Positions 9,226-22,153 of a stretch of 64,000 nt of DNA are shown here, piece after piece (within the stretch, counting starts at the first letter, position 1; each line of letters starts with the position of its first letter). The position numbers were made by a program, and so were the translations under genes. A model generated the notes under the pieces. That model ran no database searches. It was given only the letters and a program-made list of their open reading frames with translations, and had not been told where the DNA came from. The DNA comes from Echiichthys vipera (taxonomy: Eukaryota > Chordata > Actinopteri > Perciformes > Trachinidae): NCBI GenBank assembly GCA_963691815.1, contig OY829650.1, positions 30,473,695-30,537,694 of the forward strand, in the 5' to 3' direction.

Positions 9226-10545
9226 TGTAGGTACTTTAGGTTTAATTGGATCAAAGGTGTGACTATCAAATAAAATATTTGAAAAAGAAAATTAATAAAG
9301 AAAAATTACTAAGAATTAAGAACATTAATTTATTAAAAACTTCACACGAAGAACCAATTAAATGTAGTGCCTTGACTCATGTTCAGATTATGAGATTGAG
9401 TATTCTCAATAAACTTAGCGTTAAGTAAATATTAGGTATCACCAATAATTATCAAAGATAACAATAAAAATGACTCTAGTTAAACCAGAGTTTCTCGGGG
9501 CACCACCGTCATAGACGGAGTGATAACTAATATTAAAGTCTCATAAAATATATCAAACTACTAATTAAGAGTTGAACACCGATAAATGTAATAGTTTAAT
9601 CAGTTGAAGGATTTAAAAGTTCTTTCATTAGTAGAGGCTGGCTCATTCATCTGTGTGTAATATTAAATAAACAGACATATGGTGAATACAAACATTTATT
9701 AACAAATTAATAAATGCAACAAATAAAACACAATAAACTAACTAAAGCTAAAAGCAAATGTGTTTGTGTGTGCGTGTGTGCGTGTGTGCGTGTGTGCGTG
9801 CGTGTATGTGTGTGTGTGTGTGTATGTGTGTGTGTGTGTGTTTGAAACAAAGAGGAGAGGTGGGGGCTTGGACACCTACTGGGATGGTGTGAACATTTAA
9901 GTTACACAAAGACCTGCAGCCTGGAGATCTCAGGAGTTCTTATTCAGGTTATAACAAAGTTACAGTTCTATCTTGCCGTTCTTATAGTCCTATAACATGT
10001 AGTAATGCCCAGTTGGTGATTAGTTACCAGTCCATGAGATGGGAGATGAGTTGCGTTGCTTGATGCCAGTGGCTGGTCCCTTGTGAAGGAAGCTGGTTGA
10101 AGAAAGGTTCTTGTTCTGGTTGTTGCTCTTAGACAAAAGAGGACTCAGATCGCTCTTTGTTCTGCTCAGTTGAGTTGGTAACCGGTTGATGATCCTACTC
10201 AATACAGGCCATGTTCAAGGCCTAGGGACAGCGGCAGCTGGTCCCTGGATCGAGCAGGAGAGCGTCGAGTTGTGTGCAAGAGGAGAGTCCGAGAGAGAGG
10301 GGAAGGAGTGTCCGTCACTTTTATAGACACTGATGATGTCATCACCAGAGGTCAGGTTAGCCAATGAACTGACAGTTTGGGGGTAACTTGGAAAATCACA
10401 CCTGGGTGTGACCTGTGGGGGAGAGTGCATGGCAGGGCTTTGTTTGTGACCATGCCCTCAGAGACAAAGGCTGCCAGGCTTTGGGCCTAGTCATTTCCCC
10501 TTAGTCTGAGCAAGGCTGAGACCTTCTCATAATCAAACTGAAAGT
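9226..10545 (-). mobile_element. Diverged LTR of the same family, reverse orientation
   Basis: Starts TGTAGGTACTTTAGG and runs as the reverse complement of the 3604 LTR with many substitutions and indels: the CA tract here is a longer, imperfect TG tract near 9769-9842, and U3 is a different subtype with TATAAAAG. Similarity fades after about 10545, so the U3 start is truncated or diverged and no target duplication can be shown. Only 48 bp separate it from the 3' LTR of the young element. Confidence 0.8.
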
Positions 10546-12227
10546 TCACGTTCACGGTGAACTTCCATGGGTGCAGCATAAAGCAGAAGATGGTGTTTAC
10601 CTGTGTAAAGTATGTATGTACATGTTGGTTTGATGTGCTCAGGATATGACTAGTAGGTCATGTGTTTGCATGAAAGAGACATTCTTGATAAAAGGTATCA
10701 TTAAATTATACTCATTATTGTTTAACAGGTTTTGTTTTTATTCGGGCAAATGAACATGAAATTTGTGCAAGTAGAATAAGACCTGTATTTGCCCTATGGA
10801 ACCTTAGTGTCAACCCCTGCTTTAAAGAATTAAGATTTAGCTGAATAATTATAAACCAGTCTCCCTTCCCTGCAGAACTGTGAATAGCACAACGTTTTGG
10901 CTGAATGTCACATTACCATCTATCATCATCTGTTGTCAGAGTCTGTGTTGGGGAGAGGTCAGAGCCCCTGCCCCTCAAAAGGTCTCCATACGGCCCTGCA
11001 CCACACATTGCTACCTGGTCTGTAGGAAACAGTGACATATGCTTAGGCCAGAAAGTGTCTCTCATCCCTCCTTCCTTCAAACTTAACATCAATGGTTACT
11101 CCCGTTTTAGTATCAGTACATAACTGCTGTGGTCGTTGAGATGTCACTGTGGCTCATTTAGTGGAAGGGTCGACGCGCTTTTGCCCTAGTCTGGAAAAGG
11201 TCCATGTCATGCATGGCTTGGTATGCTAAAACTCTTAATGGGAACATAACTCAGCACAGCATGGTGCGTCTCAGAACGATAAAAATTGCCAATGAAAGGC
11301 CAACAGCAGGCATTGATTAGACTTATTAGCCCACCACACAATCATTCATATAGCCATGCTGTCTGACGCAGGGGCATCCAAACATTTTAAAAACAACTCC
11401 CAACTGTCTCTAAATAAGTTGAACTTGACAAAAGTACATGGTCTCCATAATTCTTTCATTCAATGTTAGTTGTACAGTTACTACAGTAACTCATATGTTG
11501 TGAGTCATGTGTGCCTCCAACACATCATCAAGGCGGATGTTTCCTTTTACTGTGTCATCCTGTCGAAGGTAAAACTACTTGTAACGTGCAGAGCATGAGC
11601 TCCGATCTTAGTTACTCACATTATGATGGGAAATTTCCATTTATTGACCTCCTCTTCATTATAAACCAATGAGAGGCGATGAATCCTCTCAGTTTGTTTG
11701 GCACCACTGTAAACAGTTTATCTTCTTTGATTGCGATGCAAAGCCTCTGCGTGCTTTCATCTTCCAGTAGTTGATACTTGTGGTTTCAAACAGAACTCCA
11801 GAACCTGTAAAACATCTGGTTACCTCCAGGTGTCACCAAATCAACCATGACTAAAATCTCAAGGATTAAAGTTGTAATCCTTACGATATTTGTTTAGAAA
11901 TACAACAGAACAACTGGTGAATTTACAGCTCAGCCAAACATTTTCACTCATTAATACAATGTCCATGTCGGGGGCAAAGCACACATGAATACAGATATAA
12001 CGTTCAAAAGCTGTTTTTCTTCTCAAAAATATGCTCCTTGGTTTTGCCCAATTTGATACAATAACCCTTGCTTGGACCACACCCATCTTTGGACTCTACC
12101 TTGATTTTGATCTCAACTGCACAACTGTAAAGTTTCAGGACTATCTTGCACAGTTGTGATGCTATTATAGCAACAAAAACAGGCAGATAGACTCATAGGT
12201 GAAACCGTTACTAGTGTTGTTATTGCG
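10546..12227. other. Unassigned non-coding stretch
   Basis: About 1.7 kb of mixed-composition sequence. Short frames of 72-75 codons only. No domain or repeat family recognised. Confidence 0.35.
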
Positions 12228-12310
12228 GCTAGGGATGAAGGGATATTTAGCTGATTTTAATCCAGCTCTGTGTCATGGCAGCGTGTGTAGATGAACGGTG
12301 TTTGGCTTCC
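12228..12310 (+). repeat. Dispersed repeat fragment (pair with 50079-50152)
   Basis: Closely resembles 50079-50152: both contain AAGGGATATT, CCAGCTCTGTG, CATGGCAG and AGATGAAC in the same order and spacing. Likely fragments of one transposon family; class not determined. Confidence 0.55.
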
Positions 12311-12720
12311 CTCTGTGCCAAATCTCACAGCGGATCGGAGCAGCCAAAGTTTTTTCTCTGCCAACTATTGCTTTCCTCCCCCAGTTATTATTTTTTTGTA
12401 TGTATTTGTTTGCTGACTTATAGTTTTGTGCTTTGCCTCCTTCAGATTGATCCTAAAGTTGCCTTTCCTAGACGTGCTCAGCCCAAGGTAAGAGGACTCT
12501 CTTCCTTTATGCTATGAAGAGCTGTATTTTATTTGTCCTAGCTTTGAGAATGATACCCTTTGGTTGTATCCATTTCCAGACATTTAGAATAATTGATAGA
12601 TCAGAGACAGTGTATAAAAAATAATAATAATAGTTTTGGTCAGTTTTTTGGTCAAAACGTGCCAACTATTTTCTTTGAGTTGAAACACAGGGGGCTGTAA
12701 AGATGAGACAGTTTTATCGG

Positions 12721-12724
<4 letters not shown>
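12311..12724. other. Unassigned non-coding stretch
   Basis: No convincing feature. An 80-codon frame at 12275-12517 overlaps the repeat fragment and has no domain. Confidence 0.3.
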
Positions 12725-12756
<32 letters not shown>

Positions 12757-12766
12757 TGTGTGTGTG
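12725..12766. repeat. (TG)n microsatellite
   Basis: About 21 TG units with one TTTG interruption. Confidence 0.95.
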
Positions 12767-13475
12767 AGAAAGACAAGAGGATACTGTAGACTTCACTGCC
12801 AACGAGAGGCATGTTTCTACACCCTTTTTTTTGTCTGCTTGAAATACATACAATAATCGAAGCTGGCAGTTTGAGCAGCATTGTTAGTGATTGTGGAAAC
12901 AGTGTGAAAGCCTGGAAATACCAAAGGTTTCATTTTCCATACATCATGCACATTCACCGCTATTTTGTTGATGTTTGATATTTCTCACCTTTGTGAGCAG
13001 TTTGAGGTGGTGAGGGAGGGAAACCTTTGCATTTATTATTTTAATAAACATGCAATTGAATAAAAGGACATTCACAAGAAAAAAATAGTGCTGCAGACAG
13101 CTGGGCTGTGCAGCCAGAAGCCGTGAAGGAGATGAGAGCTGCAGAACAGTGCACAGCGGAGGAGGGCTGAAGGTTAAACAGGACCTGCAGTTGTCTTCTG
13201 GAACTGCTACTTAAGGGCAATCTCATTAGTGCAGGAAACAAGTCTGATTTTCCTCTGCCTTGAGTGAGAGAGTTCGTCTTGTTGCAGCAGCAGGACTAAA
13301 GTCAGTAAGGGGATAGGCTGATAAAATCATTTTTGATCAGTTTGCATGAGAGCTGGAGGTCATGTCCCCTGCAATAGGCTCTGACTACTGTGTTCTGTGC
13401 TTCATATTCACTTTACAGCTCATGTTGAATTTCTATGTCAAATCGAGTACCTGACACACCATGGAGCTGTGTGTT

Positions 13476-13478
<3 letters not shown>
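12767..13478. other. Unassigned non-coding stretch
   Basis: No gene or repeat family recognised. Confidence 0.3.

Positions 13479-13553
<75 letters not shown>
13479..13553. repeat. (TG)n microsatellite
   Basis: About 75 bp of TG with two TTTG interruptions at the start, then pure TG. Confidence 0.95.
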
Positions 13554-13554
<1 letters not shown>

Positions 13555-13559
13555 TGATA

Positions 13560-14770
13560 TAACAACACTATTCAATTCAATTATATTTTATACATAGTGC
13601 CAAATCAGATTTTGCACAGACCCTCAGTGTGGAATGGGAAAGTTTAGAATTATATAAGTTTTGTGTTTAACACTTCCTGTTTTGATTACAATGTACAGGA
13701 AGCCTTTGGTCTGTACCTTCCACATTGCTTGGATTATGAAAGGGGTAGAAAAGTAGGTTTGGAATATTTCTCGCATGGTTTGTGTTTTTTTCCATTTTTG
13801 CATAACATCTAATGGCCGATTACCCTAACATTTTGCACAGATCCTCAGGTAACGATGGAGAAGTTTAATGTTAATCTGACTAATAAATGCAAAGATATAC
13901 AACACTTACTGTTTTAACTACAACACACATGAAGTTGTTCCTTTGTAACCTGCATATTTTGAGCTTTTGCAATTCTTTTGATAACTTTTGATCAAGATGA
14001 TCGAAGGATAATTCCTGCAATGTTTTGTGGTGATCAGACATTCAGCCTAGGAGGACTTTGAAAAGATAGGTTTAGCATTTTTGGGGAAATTGCAGAAACA
14101 GTACTAGGCAGAAATGTCCATGGCCTGTATCACGAGATTCAGCACCTTTCAGAGAACCCGTTGATGTAAGACATGTTCATTTGCGATTTATTGTGTGGGG
14201 GTTGGAGGCCAGGAAGCCTTGTCCTTGATTACAGTAGCACCTTGTGGATGTGTTATTTTTGGTGTGTTCTGTGGGTGCCCCAGTCTTCACCTCCCCTGAA
14301 AGTTTTGTTTGAATTACTAAGATGGTTAATGCACCAGTATGAGTGCTATTCAATACAGCGCCACCTACTTGCTTACCGATTTTTCTCAGTGCCTTAGGGG
14401 AGCAAGTTTTTTGTCTTGATTTATAATGAATTCTGCACAACAGCAACATCTAGTGGTTGGTTGGTGTCAAATTTTGTAGCAGGCCTCAGTAAATCATGGA
14501 AAACTGGATTACCAAGTTCTGTGTTGATCCGACACATTTTGGAGAAGATATACAGCACTTCCTGTTATGTATGTTATCTGCAAGATTATCTGTAAGATTA
14601 CTACAATTCTTTTGATAACTTTTGACCATGGCCATCCACACATTACGTTTGCCAAGTTTAATCTTAATTGGACACTCGGCCTAGGAGGAGTTTGAAAAAG
14701 TAAGTTTTGCATATATCGCGATCCTGCAAGAAAGACTTGGATATGGCGGATATGGCATATGCCTATATCA
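13560..14770 (+). repeat. Diverged long tandem repeat, period about 630 bp
   Basis: Two diverged units share landmarks in order: GATAACTTTTGA at about 13980 and 14610, then GCCTAGGAGGA with TTTGAAAA following at about 14046 and 14679, and further matches such as CACTTCCTGTT and ATCACGAGATTC versus ATCATGAGATTC. The period is about 630 bp. It resembles long non-coding dispersed repeats of fish genomes. No coding capacity. Confidence 0.6.
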
Positions 14771-14980
14771 TGAGATTCGCATAGGTTACGGGAACGTGTA
14801 GAATGAATCTGTTAGCTATGATGTGCCGTCTGTCGGCAGCTCCGGAGCTGATTGACCGCAGAAATGCACTAAACCAAAATAGATTTCATGTTGGCTCTAT
14901 GAGAAGAAATCAACAGTGTTTAACTGATTTATTGATTTTATTTCTCCGCCCAGCGAGTGAGGCAGCAGGTGACTCAGAGA

Positions 14981-15233
14981 CTGATCTGATCAGTCAGTGT
15001 AGATACGGTTCATATGTTTAAACACATATACAGTCTGATAGGATCAGTCAGTGTAGATACGGTTCATATGTTTAAAACACATATACAGACTGATCTGATC
15101 AGTCGGTGTAGATACGGTTCGTATGTTTAAACACATAAACAAACTGATCTGATCAGTCAGTGTAGAAACAGTTCATATTTTAAACACATATTCAGACTGA
15201 TCTGATCAGTCAGTGTAGATATGGTTCATATAA
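14981..15233 (+). repeat. Minisatellite, 54-55-bp unit, about 4.6 copies
   Basis: GATCAGTC(A/G)GTGTAGA recurs at 14988, 15042, 15097, 15151 and 15204. Each unit carries the near-palindrome CTGATCTGATCAG and a TTTAAACACAT stretch. Units differ by a few substitutions and one or two indels. Confidence 0.9.
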
Positions 15234-15577
15234 AACAGCAGGAGAAAACTCGGGTGTGAGTCGATCAACTTAATAAAATGGAAACATATCTATTCAGTGA
15301 GATGAGCAAGTGACGGTCGTCACACTGCTTCTTATCTCGCTCTGCTTAAATTTCAATATACAGATAATTAAAATGTATTATATGGACATTATCAGATACC
15401 TCGACGAGGAGAAGGCCTTCTGCCAATTTCTGGACCTAATTTACCTGACTGACAGCAAAGCAGATTCTATAGTGGCAGCACTAAAGAACATTATTCACAC
15501 ACTTAATCTTTGGCCTTAGAACTGATGGTGCTGCTATAATGACAGGTACCATAACTTTAGGTTATTTACATAACCCC
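15234..15577. other. Unassigned non-coding stretch
   Basis: A 69-codon frame at 15310-15519 has no recognisable domain. No other feature seen. Confidence 0.3.
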
Positions 15578-15713
15578 GGTTCTCTGAGTAATATGAGTGA
15601 GATGTCTCACTATGGGATGCACGCCTCGCTGCAGCCCTCAGAAGCATTTATCTCATTACGCCAATCCTGATTGGCTGGTGAAAGGTGTCCGTCCGCCACA
15701 GGTAGTCCCAGCT
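15578..15713. repeat. Left inverted terminal repeat of the DIRS-like element
   Basis: The core from GATGTCTCACTATGGG to GGTAGTCCCAGCT is the near-exact reverse complement of 21942-22053. The outermost 30 bp match less well (GGTTCTCT...). The recombinase frame reads into it, as is usual for DIRS elements. Confidence 0.88.
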
Positions 15714-16640
15714 TGTAGAAATGGACAAAAGTGAGAGGCGAGGACCAGCTCGCTGCAGCACAAATGTCCTTAACAGAAACTCCCCTGAATAAGGCCCAGG
15801 ATGCGGCCAAGCCCCGAGTTGAGTGCGCCCGCAGGCCCGCAGGTGGCTGCAGACCCCGACTCGTATAGGCCAAAGCAATCGCCTCCACGACCCAGTGGGA
15901 CAGGCGCTGCTTTGTGATAGGTTTCCCTTTATGAGGATTAGCCCAGGAGACAAACAGCTGATCGCTCCTCCTGAAACCCTTAGTCCTGTCCATGTAAGTG
16001 CGCACTGCACGGTCCGGACATAACGCATGCGACCGCTGCCCTCCTGGTGAGGCAGCAAAAGCCACAAGGTCAATAGGAGAACATGAGCCCACCACCTTAG
16101 GTACAAAAGCCGGGTTGGGCTTCAAAATTATCCTCACATCCCCGGGAAAAGCTGAGTGCATGACGGATGCACCGAAAGCGCATGGATGTCACTAACCCGT
16201 TTAGCCGAAGCCAGAGCCAGTAACAACACCGTCTTGAGAGACATGTGTTTCAAGTCTGCACCCTCCATTGGTTCAAACGGGGGGCCCTTAAGCCCCTCCA
16301 GAACCACAGCCAGATCCCATGGTGGCACCAATGGTCTGGACACGGGGAGAAGCCTGCGCGCTCCCTTCATAAAACGGCAAACCAGCGGGTGCTGGCTCGC
16401 TGTTTGCCCGCCAAACCCCACATGACAGGCGGCGATAGCCGCCAGGTACACTTTAACCGTGGAGAAGGCTTTCCGTTTGTCAATCAGGTCCTGCATGAAT
16501 GACAATATCACTCCCACTGGACACTGAAAAGGTATGTGACCGTTCCTGTGACACCACCCCTCAAACACCCTCCACTTGCAGCCATACAGAGACCGAGTGG
16601 AGGAGGCTCGAGCACTTTGTATAGTGGAAATCACACGCTG
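15610..16640 (-). pseudogene. Tyrosine recombinase of the DIRS-like element (frameshifted)
   Basis: The N-terminal core-binding domain is read from about 16640 down to 16250. The catalytic domain follows. The first catalytic Arg is in KRVSDIHAL (codon 16197-16199). A one-base frameshift at about 16138-16148, in a run of C and G, moves the rest into another frame. There, HSTR (15814-15825) supplies the His-x-x-Arg and FYKLG the nucleophilic Tyr (codon 15715-15717). In intact elements this enzyme integrates circular cDNA by site-specific recombination rather than by DDE chemistry. All visible catalytic positions survive; only the frame is broken. Confidence 0.88.
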
Positions 16641-17000
16641 TGGGAGTCCCACAGCTGACAGATTGAGCCACTCAGGGGCCAAGCCAACAGCACCAGGCGT
16701 TCCGGATGCGGGTGGAAGACCGTCCCTCCCCCCTGTGATAGCAGGTCCCTGCGCAGCGGGAGCTGCCAGGGCTGCGCGGACAGCAACCGATAAATCTCCG
16801 CCAGCCAATGCATCGCAGGCCAATGCGGAGCCACCAGAATCAGCGTGTGGCCGTGGTCCCTTACTCTGGATAGAGTGGGGGGTATCAAGGCCATGGGAGG
16901 GAACGCGTAAAGAAGCTCGCGCGGCCAGGCGTGCGCTAGTGCGTCTACACCGAGGGGAGTGTCCATGCTGCGCAGAGAGTAAAACAGCGCGCACTGCGCT
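16631..17000 (-). pseudogene. DIRS RNase H-recombinase linker region
   Basis: The frame from 16966 to 16631 reads continuous coding-like sequence (for example DALAHAWP, LYAFPP, HWPAM), typical of the connection between RNase H and recombinase in DIRS elements. The recombinase then continues in a different frame, so a frameshift lies near 16640-16690. Its upstream side is cut by the solo LTR inserted at 17001. Confidence 0.7.
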
Positions 17001-18290
<1,290 letters not shown>

Positions 18291-18690
18291 GCGCTTTTCC
18301 TCTCAACGCGAATAGGTCCACCGCGGCCCGCCCATAACGGGCCCAGATCTGTTCCACAATCTCCGGGTGCAGAGTCCACTCCCCGTATACTGGCGCTCCC
18401 CTGGACAATAGGTCCGCTCCCGTGTTCAGAGCTCCCGGGACGTGTGTCGCTCTCAGGGAGAGGAGACGACCACAGCTCCACAGGATCAGTCTGTGTGCCA
18501 GCATGTGCAACTGACGAGAGCGTAACCCCCCTGACGGTTGATATACGACACCGTCATTGTATTGTCCATCCTCACCAGGACATGATGACCAATAAGAGAC
18601 CGAAGGAAGCGTTTCAGAGACAGAAACACTGCTGAAAGTTCCAGTAAATTTATGTGAGACCGCTGGAGGCCCACACTCCAGCGGTCTCAC
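18291..18690 (-). pseudogene. RNase H domain of the DIRS-like element
   Basis: One frame reads INLLELSAVFLSLKRFL and, after it, RMDNTMTVSYINRQGG (18486-18674), the DIRS RNase H core with its conserved Glu and Asp. A second frame (18286-18690) continues with LNTGADLLSRG, so a frameshift lies near 18490-18540. The domain would degrade the RNA strand of the RNA-DNA hybrid. Its upstream end is broken by an inverted duplication (18621-18723) and its downstream end by the nested LTR. Confidence 0.8.
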
Positions 18691-18723
18691 ATAAATTTTC
18701 TGGAACTTTCAGCAGTGATTCTG
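18621..18723. repeat. 48-bp inverted duplication with 7-bp spacer
   Basis: Arms 18621-18668 and 18676-18723 are reverse complements with about two mismatches. The lower-coordinate arm is the normal RNase H coding sequence; the other is an inverted extra copy that replaces or interrupts the native junction to the reverse transcriptase side. It can form a perfect-looking hairpin. Confidence 0.92.
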
Positions 18724-19690
18724 TTCCTCACCGATTGGCCCTCGTGGATTCCGCCCCACCCTGTCAGGCTGGCGTCCGTAGTGACCACCTTTCTGGACAG
18801 GACGGGGCCCATGGGTACCCCACGGGTCAGAAAGGACGGGGCTCGCCAGTGGTGCAGCGCTCTGACGCACCCCGTGTGACCAACTCCAGCCCGCATGAAG
18901 CCACCCAGAGCTGGGATTCTCTCATGTGGAGGAGACCGAGACGGACTACGAGAATGGCGGACGCCATCAGTCCGAGTAACCAAAGACATAATCTGAATTG
19001 AACAGATTTTCCCGGAAGAAAACGCGAGACATGCCCTGAAAGCTTTCACTCGTTCTGCCGAGAGGCGCGCTGTGAAAGTCACCGAGTCCAGGGATAATCC
19101 CAGAAAGATTATTTCCTGTGTCAGGGACAGCATGCTCTTTTCCGCGTTTATCACAAAACCCAGATCGAATAGGTGTTGTGTGAGAACACGCGTGTGCGCT
19201 GTGGCCTCCTGCTTCGATTGTGCCAAAAGCAGCCAATCGTCCAGATATGTGGCCAAGCGGATGCCCTGCCGTCTGCTTCCGTGCACCGTACGAACACCCT
19301 CGGGCTTAAAGACAGACCGAACGGGAGCACGCGGTACTTGTAGCAAGTCCCCCGGAAAGCGAACCTCAGATACTTTCTGTGGGGAGGATAGATCGGAATG
19401 TGGAAATACGCGTCTTTCAGATCGACAGAAGTGAACCAATCATTCTGTCGCACCAGGCGCAGCAGGGATGCGTGTGTAAGCATCCTGAACTTGTATTTCC
19501 TGAGATATTTGTTCAGAGCACGTAGATCCAGGATAGGGCTCTCCCTGAGCCTGGGAGTGTATTATGCCTGCGAATCGTGGGGGAACAGCGGCAAACTGCA
19601 GCCTGTACCCCCTTGAAATCGTCCTCAGCACCCAGGGTGGAGCTGCGTGCGTGGCCCATCTCTCCCACCTGCGGCAGAGAGGTGACACAC
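18718..19690 (-). pseudogene. Reverse transcriptase of the DIRS-like element (broken)
   Basis: The frame at 19151-19483 contains VDLKDAYFHI, then the LPFGLSLSP motif. A frameshift near 19260-19290 moves the rest to the frame at 18687-19439, where the catalytic YLDD box lies at about 19236-19247, followed by GFVINAEKS. Upstream, WVLRTISRGY (about 19640) leads into an apparent deletion near 19545-19560, which removes part of the fingers region. The polymerase would copy element RNA into DNA; this copy cannot. YLDD rather than YXDD of other classes is usual for DIRS elements. Confidence 0.88.
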
Positions 19691-19879
19691 GCTGCAGCTC
19701 TTCTACCATGAGAGCCGGTGGCGTTGGCGCCCTCTCCTGGTGGAATACTGACATGACATGACAGCACAGTGGCGGGGACCTTGCCGTCCCGCCCCGGGGA
19801 AAGCCGTGGCAATTCTCCGGGGGGAGACAGCGGGTGCCGCCACAACGCTGTTTATTTTGACAGCTTTTGTTTTTATTAG

Positions 19880-21512
19880 CTGCGCTCTCGGCCTGGATGC
19901 GACAGCGGGACACATTTTATTTTCTTTGAAAACTTTGTGTGTGTGTGTGTGCGTGCTTGTGGACATTGAAGAGGGGCAACCGCTAAACCCTCTGCCGTCA
20001 TATGTCCGTCTCTCCCGGTCTGCTCTGGCATGGTCCGTGGCAGCTGGGAGATAGGGGCGTGGGGGGCCCCTAGATGCACGCTCAGAAGCCAAACAGGTGG
20101 AGCTGGAGAACGGGGAACTTCCAGCTGGGGTCGAGGGCTTCTTAAACCAGCCGGACCGACCAGACGCGATGGGTGGGACGGGCTGGGGCTTCGATAGTTT
20201 CGGTCTCATTTTGAACTGCGAAACCTGGGAAGCAGCCTGCGCAAAGGTTTTACGCTGCGCAGGCGGGGAAGGAGTCGGGGGCTTTCGAGGGAGGCAGAGC
20301 TTGAGGGCTTCATCCTCCTTCTTTTTGGCTTCACACCGTCGTTGCATCGATGCTAACGAGGAACCAAAAATCCCCACCGGGACAATGGGCATGTCCAGGA
20401 CGTTGTCCTTCTCCCTGTCTGACAGGTTGGCGAGGCTGAGCCACCGTCCTCTTTCCTGCAGAACCATGGTCCCCAGCGCTCTCCCGGTGGCCTGGACCGC
20501 GCAGCGTTGGACACGGAGACACAGATCGGTGATGACCGGTATCTCCTCCCACGCGTTTGGGTCCTGAGTTAGCATAACATCTTCGCATAACTCAGCCTGG
20601 TAAGCCGTGAGCAGCGAGAGGACGTTGAGCGCTCTGGCCGAGAGCGCCGCCGCCTTGTACGCCTTCTCAGTCAGGGCTGACTGAAAACGGTCAGACTTGG
20701 ACGGCAGGCTGGGGCTCCGGGAGGACACTGCTGACAGCTGGGGGTGAAGGTGCGCTGCAACGAGTGGCTCCATCGGAGGCATACGGAGCAGACCCAGGCT
20801 CTCCATCGCCTCACAGTCAAGGGACGAGGCCCCGGGAATCGGGCTCCGGCTGCTGTAGGGGCGATCTCTCCATGAGCGCGCCACCTCCTCCAGCAGCTCC
20901 GGGAAGACGGGGAGAAGTTGCTTCGTCGCGCTCTTGGCCAAGGGCAATTTCTTCCCCTCGTAGCGTGACCGGGTGGTCTCAGCTACGACAGCAGGCCAGG
21001 GGATGCCCAGCCGGGCAGCAGCGCGTTTGCACACGTCAAGCATGTCCAAGCTGGGAGAGGGAGAAGCTGGTGTGCTACTCTCGTCTCCATCCCGAGAGGC
21101 GATGGAGGCCGCGGGCTTTACAGCCTGGGCCGGAGTGATGAAGATGTCATCCTCTTCTTCATCCTCTGATATGAGGAATTCCAAGGCGCCATCATCATCT
21201 TCCCCATAGTCCAATCCAGGACGTCTTCCTCCAGCGGGGGACCCGCAGCTAGCTCCAGCTGGGAACCCCAGCTGCCACTAGCCTCCGGTGCCACCACCGC
21301 AGCGGCCCCCACCTCCGCCACACCGTCGACGGCGGCGCCGTCGGAAGGGAGATAGGGGTCATGTCCAGACAGGCTAGCTTGGCGGGCTAGTCGTCTGCGG
21401 AGACTCTTTTCTTCGTGAACACAGCACAGTGTGGACACGAGCCGGGGACATTGATAGCCGCCCGGGTGTGTTCCAGCCCCAGACAGCATGAGCAGACCTG
21501 GTGTGGATCCAT
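19880..21512 (-). pseudogene. Gag of the DIRS-like element (frameshifted)
   Basis: A plausible start is the ATG whose first base is 21512. The first about 40 residues contain a Cys/His cluster (CSCCL, then CPHC). A frameshift near 21400 shifts to the frame at 21118-21489, with KSLRRRLARQ. Another near 21210 leads to a 503-codon frame (19703-21214). That frame starts with an acidic stretch (EDEEEDDIF), then a helical region, then a Pro/Ser/Arg-rich tail. This layout matches DIRS Gag. The role would be particle formation around element RNA. The end of the 503-codon frame runs on into sequence overlapping the RT side. Confidence 0.78.
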
Positions 21513-21941
21513 GCTCAATATCTTATTCCCGCAGCGACAGAGTCTTGCTCAGGAGTCTCCGTGCCCTCTGGTGTGAGGGGATTTAGCCTCCATTCCGTGC
21601 GAGCTGGTGTGCAGGCAGGGAGCCGAGGCAGTTAGCTGGTGTGCTAACCGTGAAAAACCGAGAGATTTAGCTGGTGTGCTAATGCTTGGCGCTCGAACAG
21701 CCGGGGTGGGGCGTCGATAGCAGTGCTGACCAAGCCGTGGAGGGGCAGGAAAGCACCGAGTTCAATCTGGTGTGACCGACGAAGCAAAATAAAATATCCA
21801 AAACTAGCCGCGCCCGGCGACAGAAGCTAAATAAGATCTGTCTGTGGACAGTTAAGCTAGCTAGCCTTGGACGCGAGATATGCTCCGAGTGAGAAGAGGT
21901 GTTTGAATGAGGTGGTGCCATCCGCATGAGCTATTTAAGGT

Positions 21942-22079
21942 AGCTGGGACTACCTGTGGCGGACGGACACCTTTCACCAGCCAATCAGGATTGGCGTAAT
22001 GAGATAAATGCTTCTGAGGGCTGCAGCGAGGCGTGCATCCCATAGTGAGACATCGAATGAAATATTATGAAAGAGAACT
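21942..22079. repeat. Right inverted terminal repeat of the DIRS-like element
   Basis: Reverse complement of 15578-15713. The core is almost identical. The outer 25-30 bp (GAATGAAATATTATG region) differ from the left end, as is known for DIRS termini. On the minus strand this end is upstream of gag, with a TTAAATAG stretch just inside it. Confidence 0.88.
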
Positions 22080-22153
22080 ATTTTTTGTACATAATTTAAC
22101 TGTTTTGAATGGTTTGTTTCTTGTTAAATGAATGAACAAATGTTTTCTTTAGG

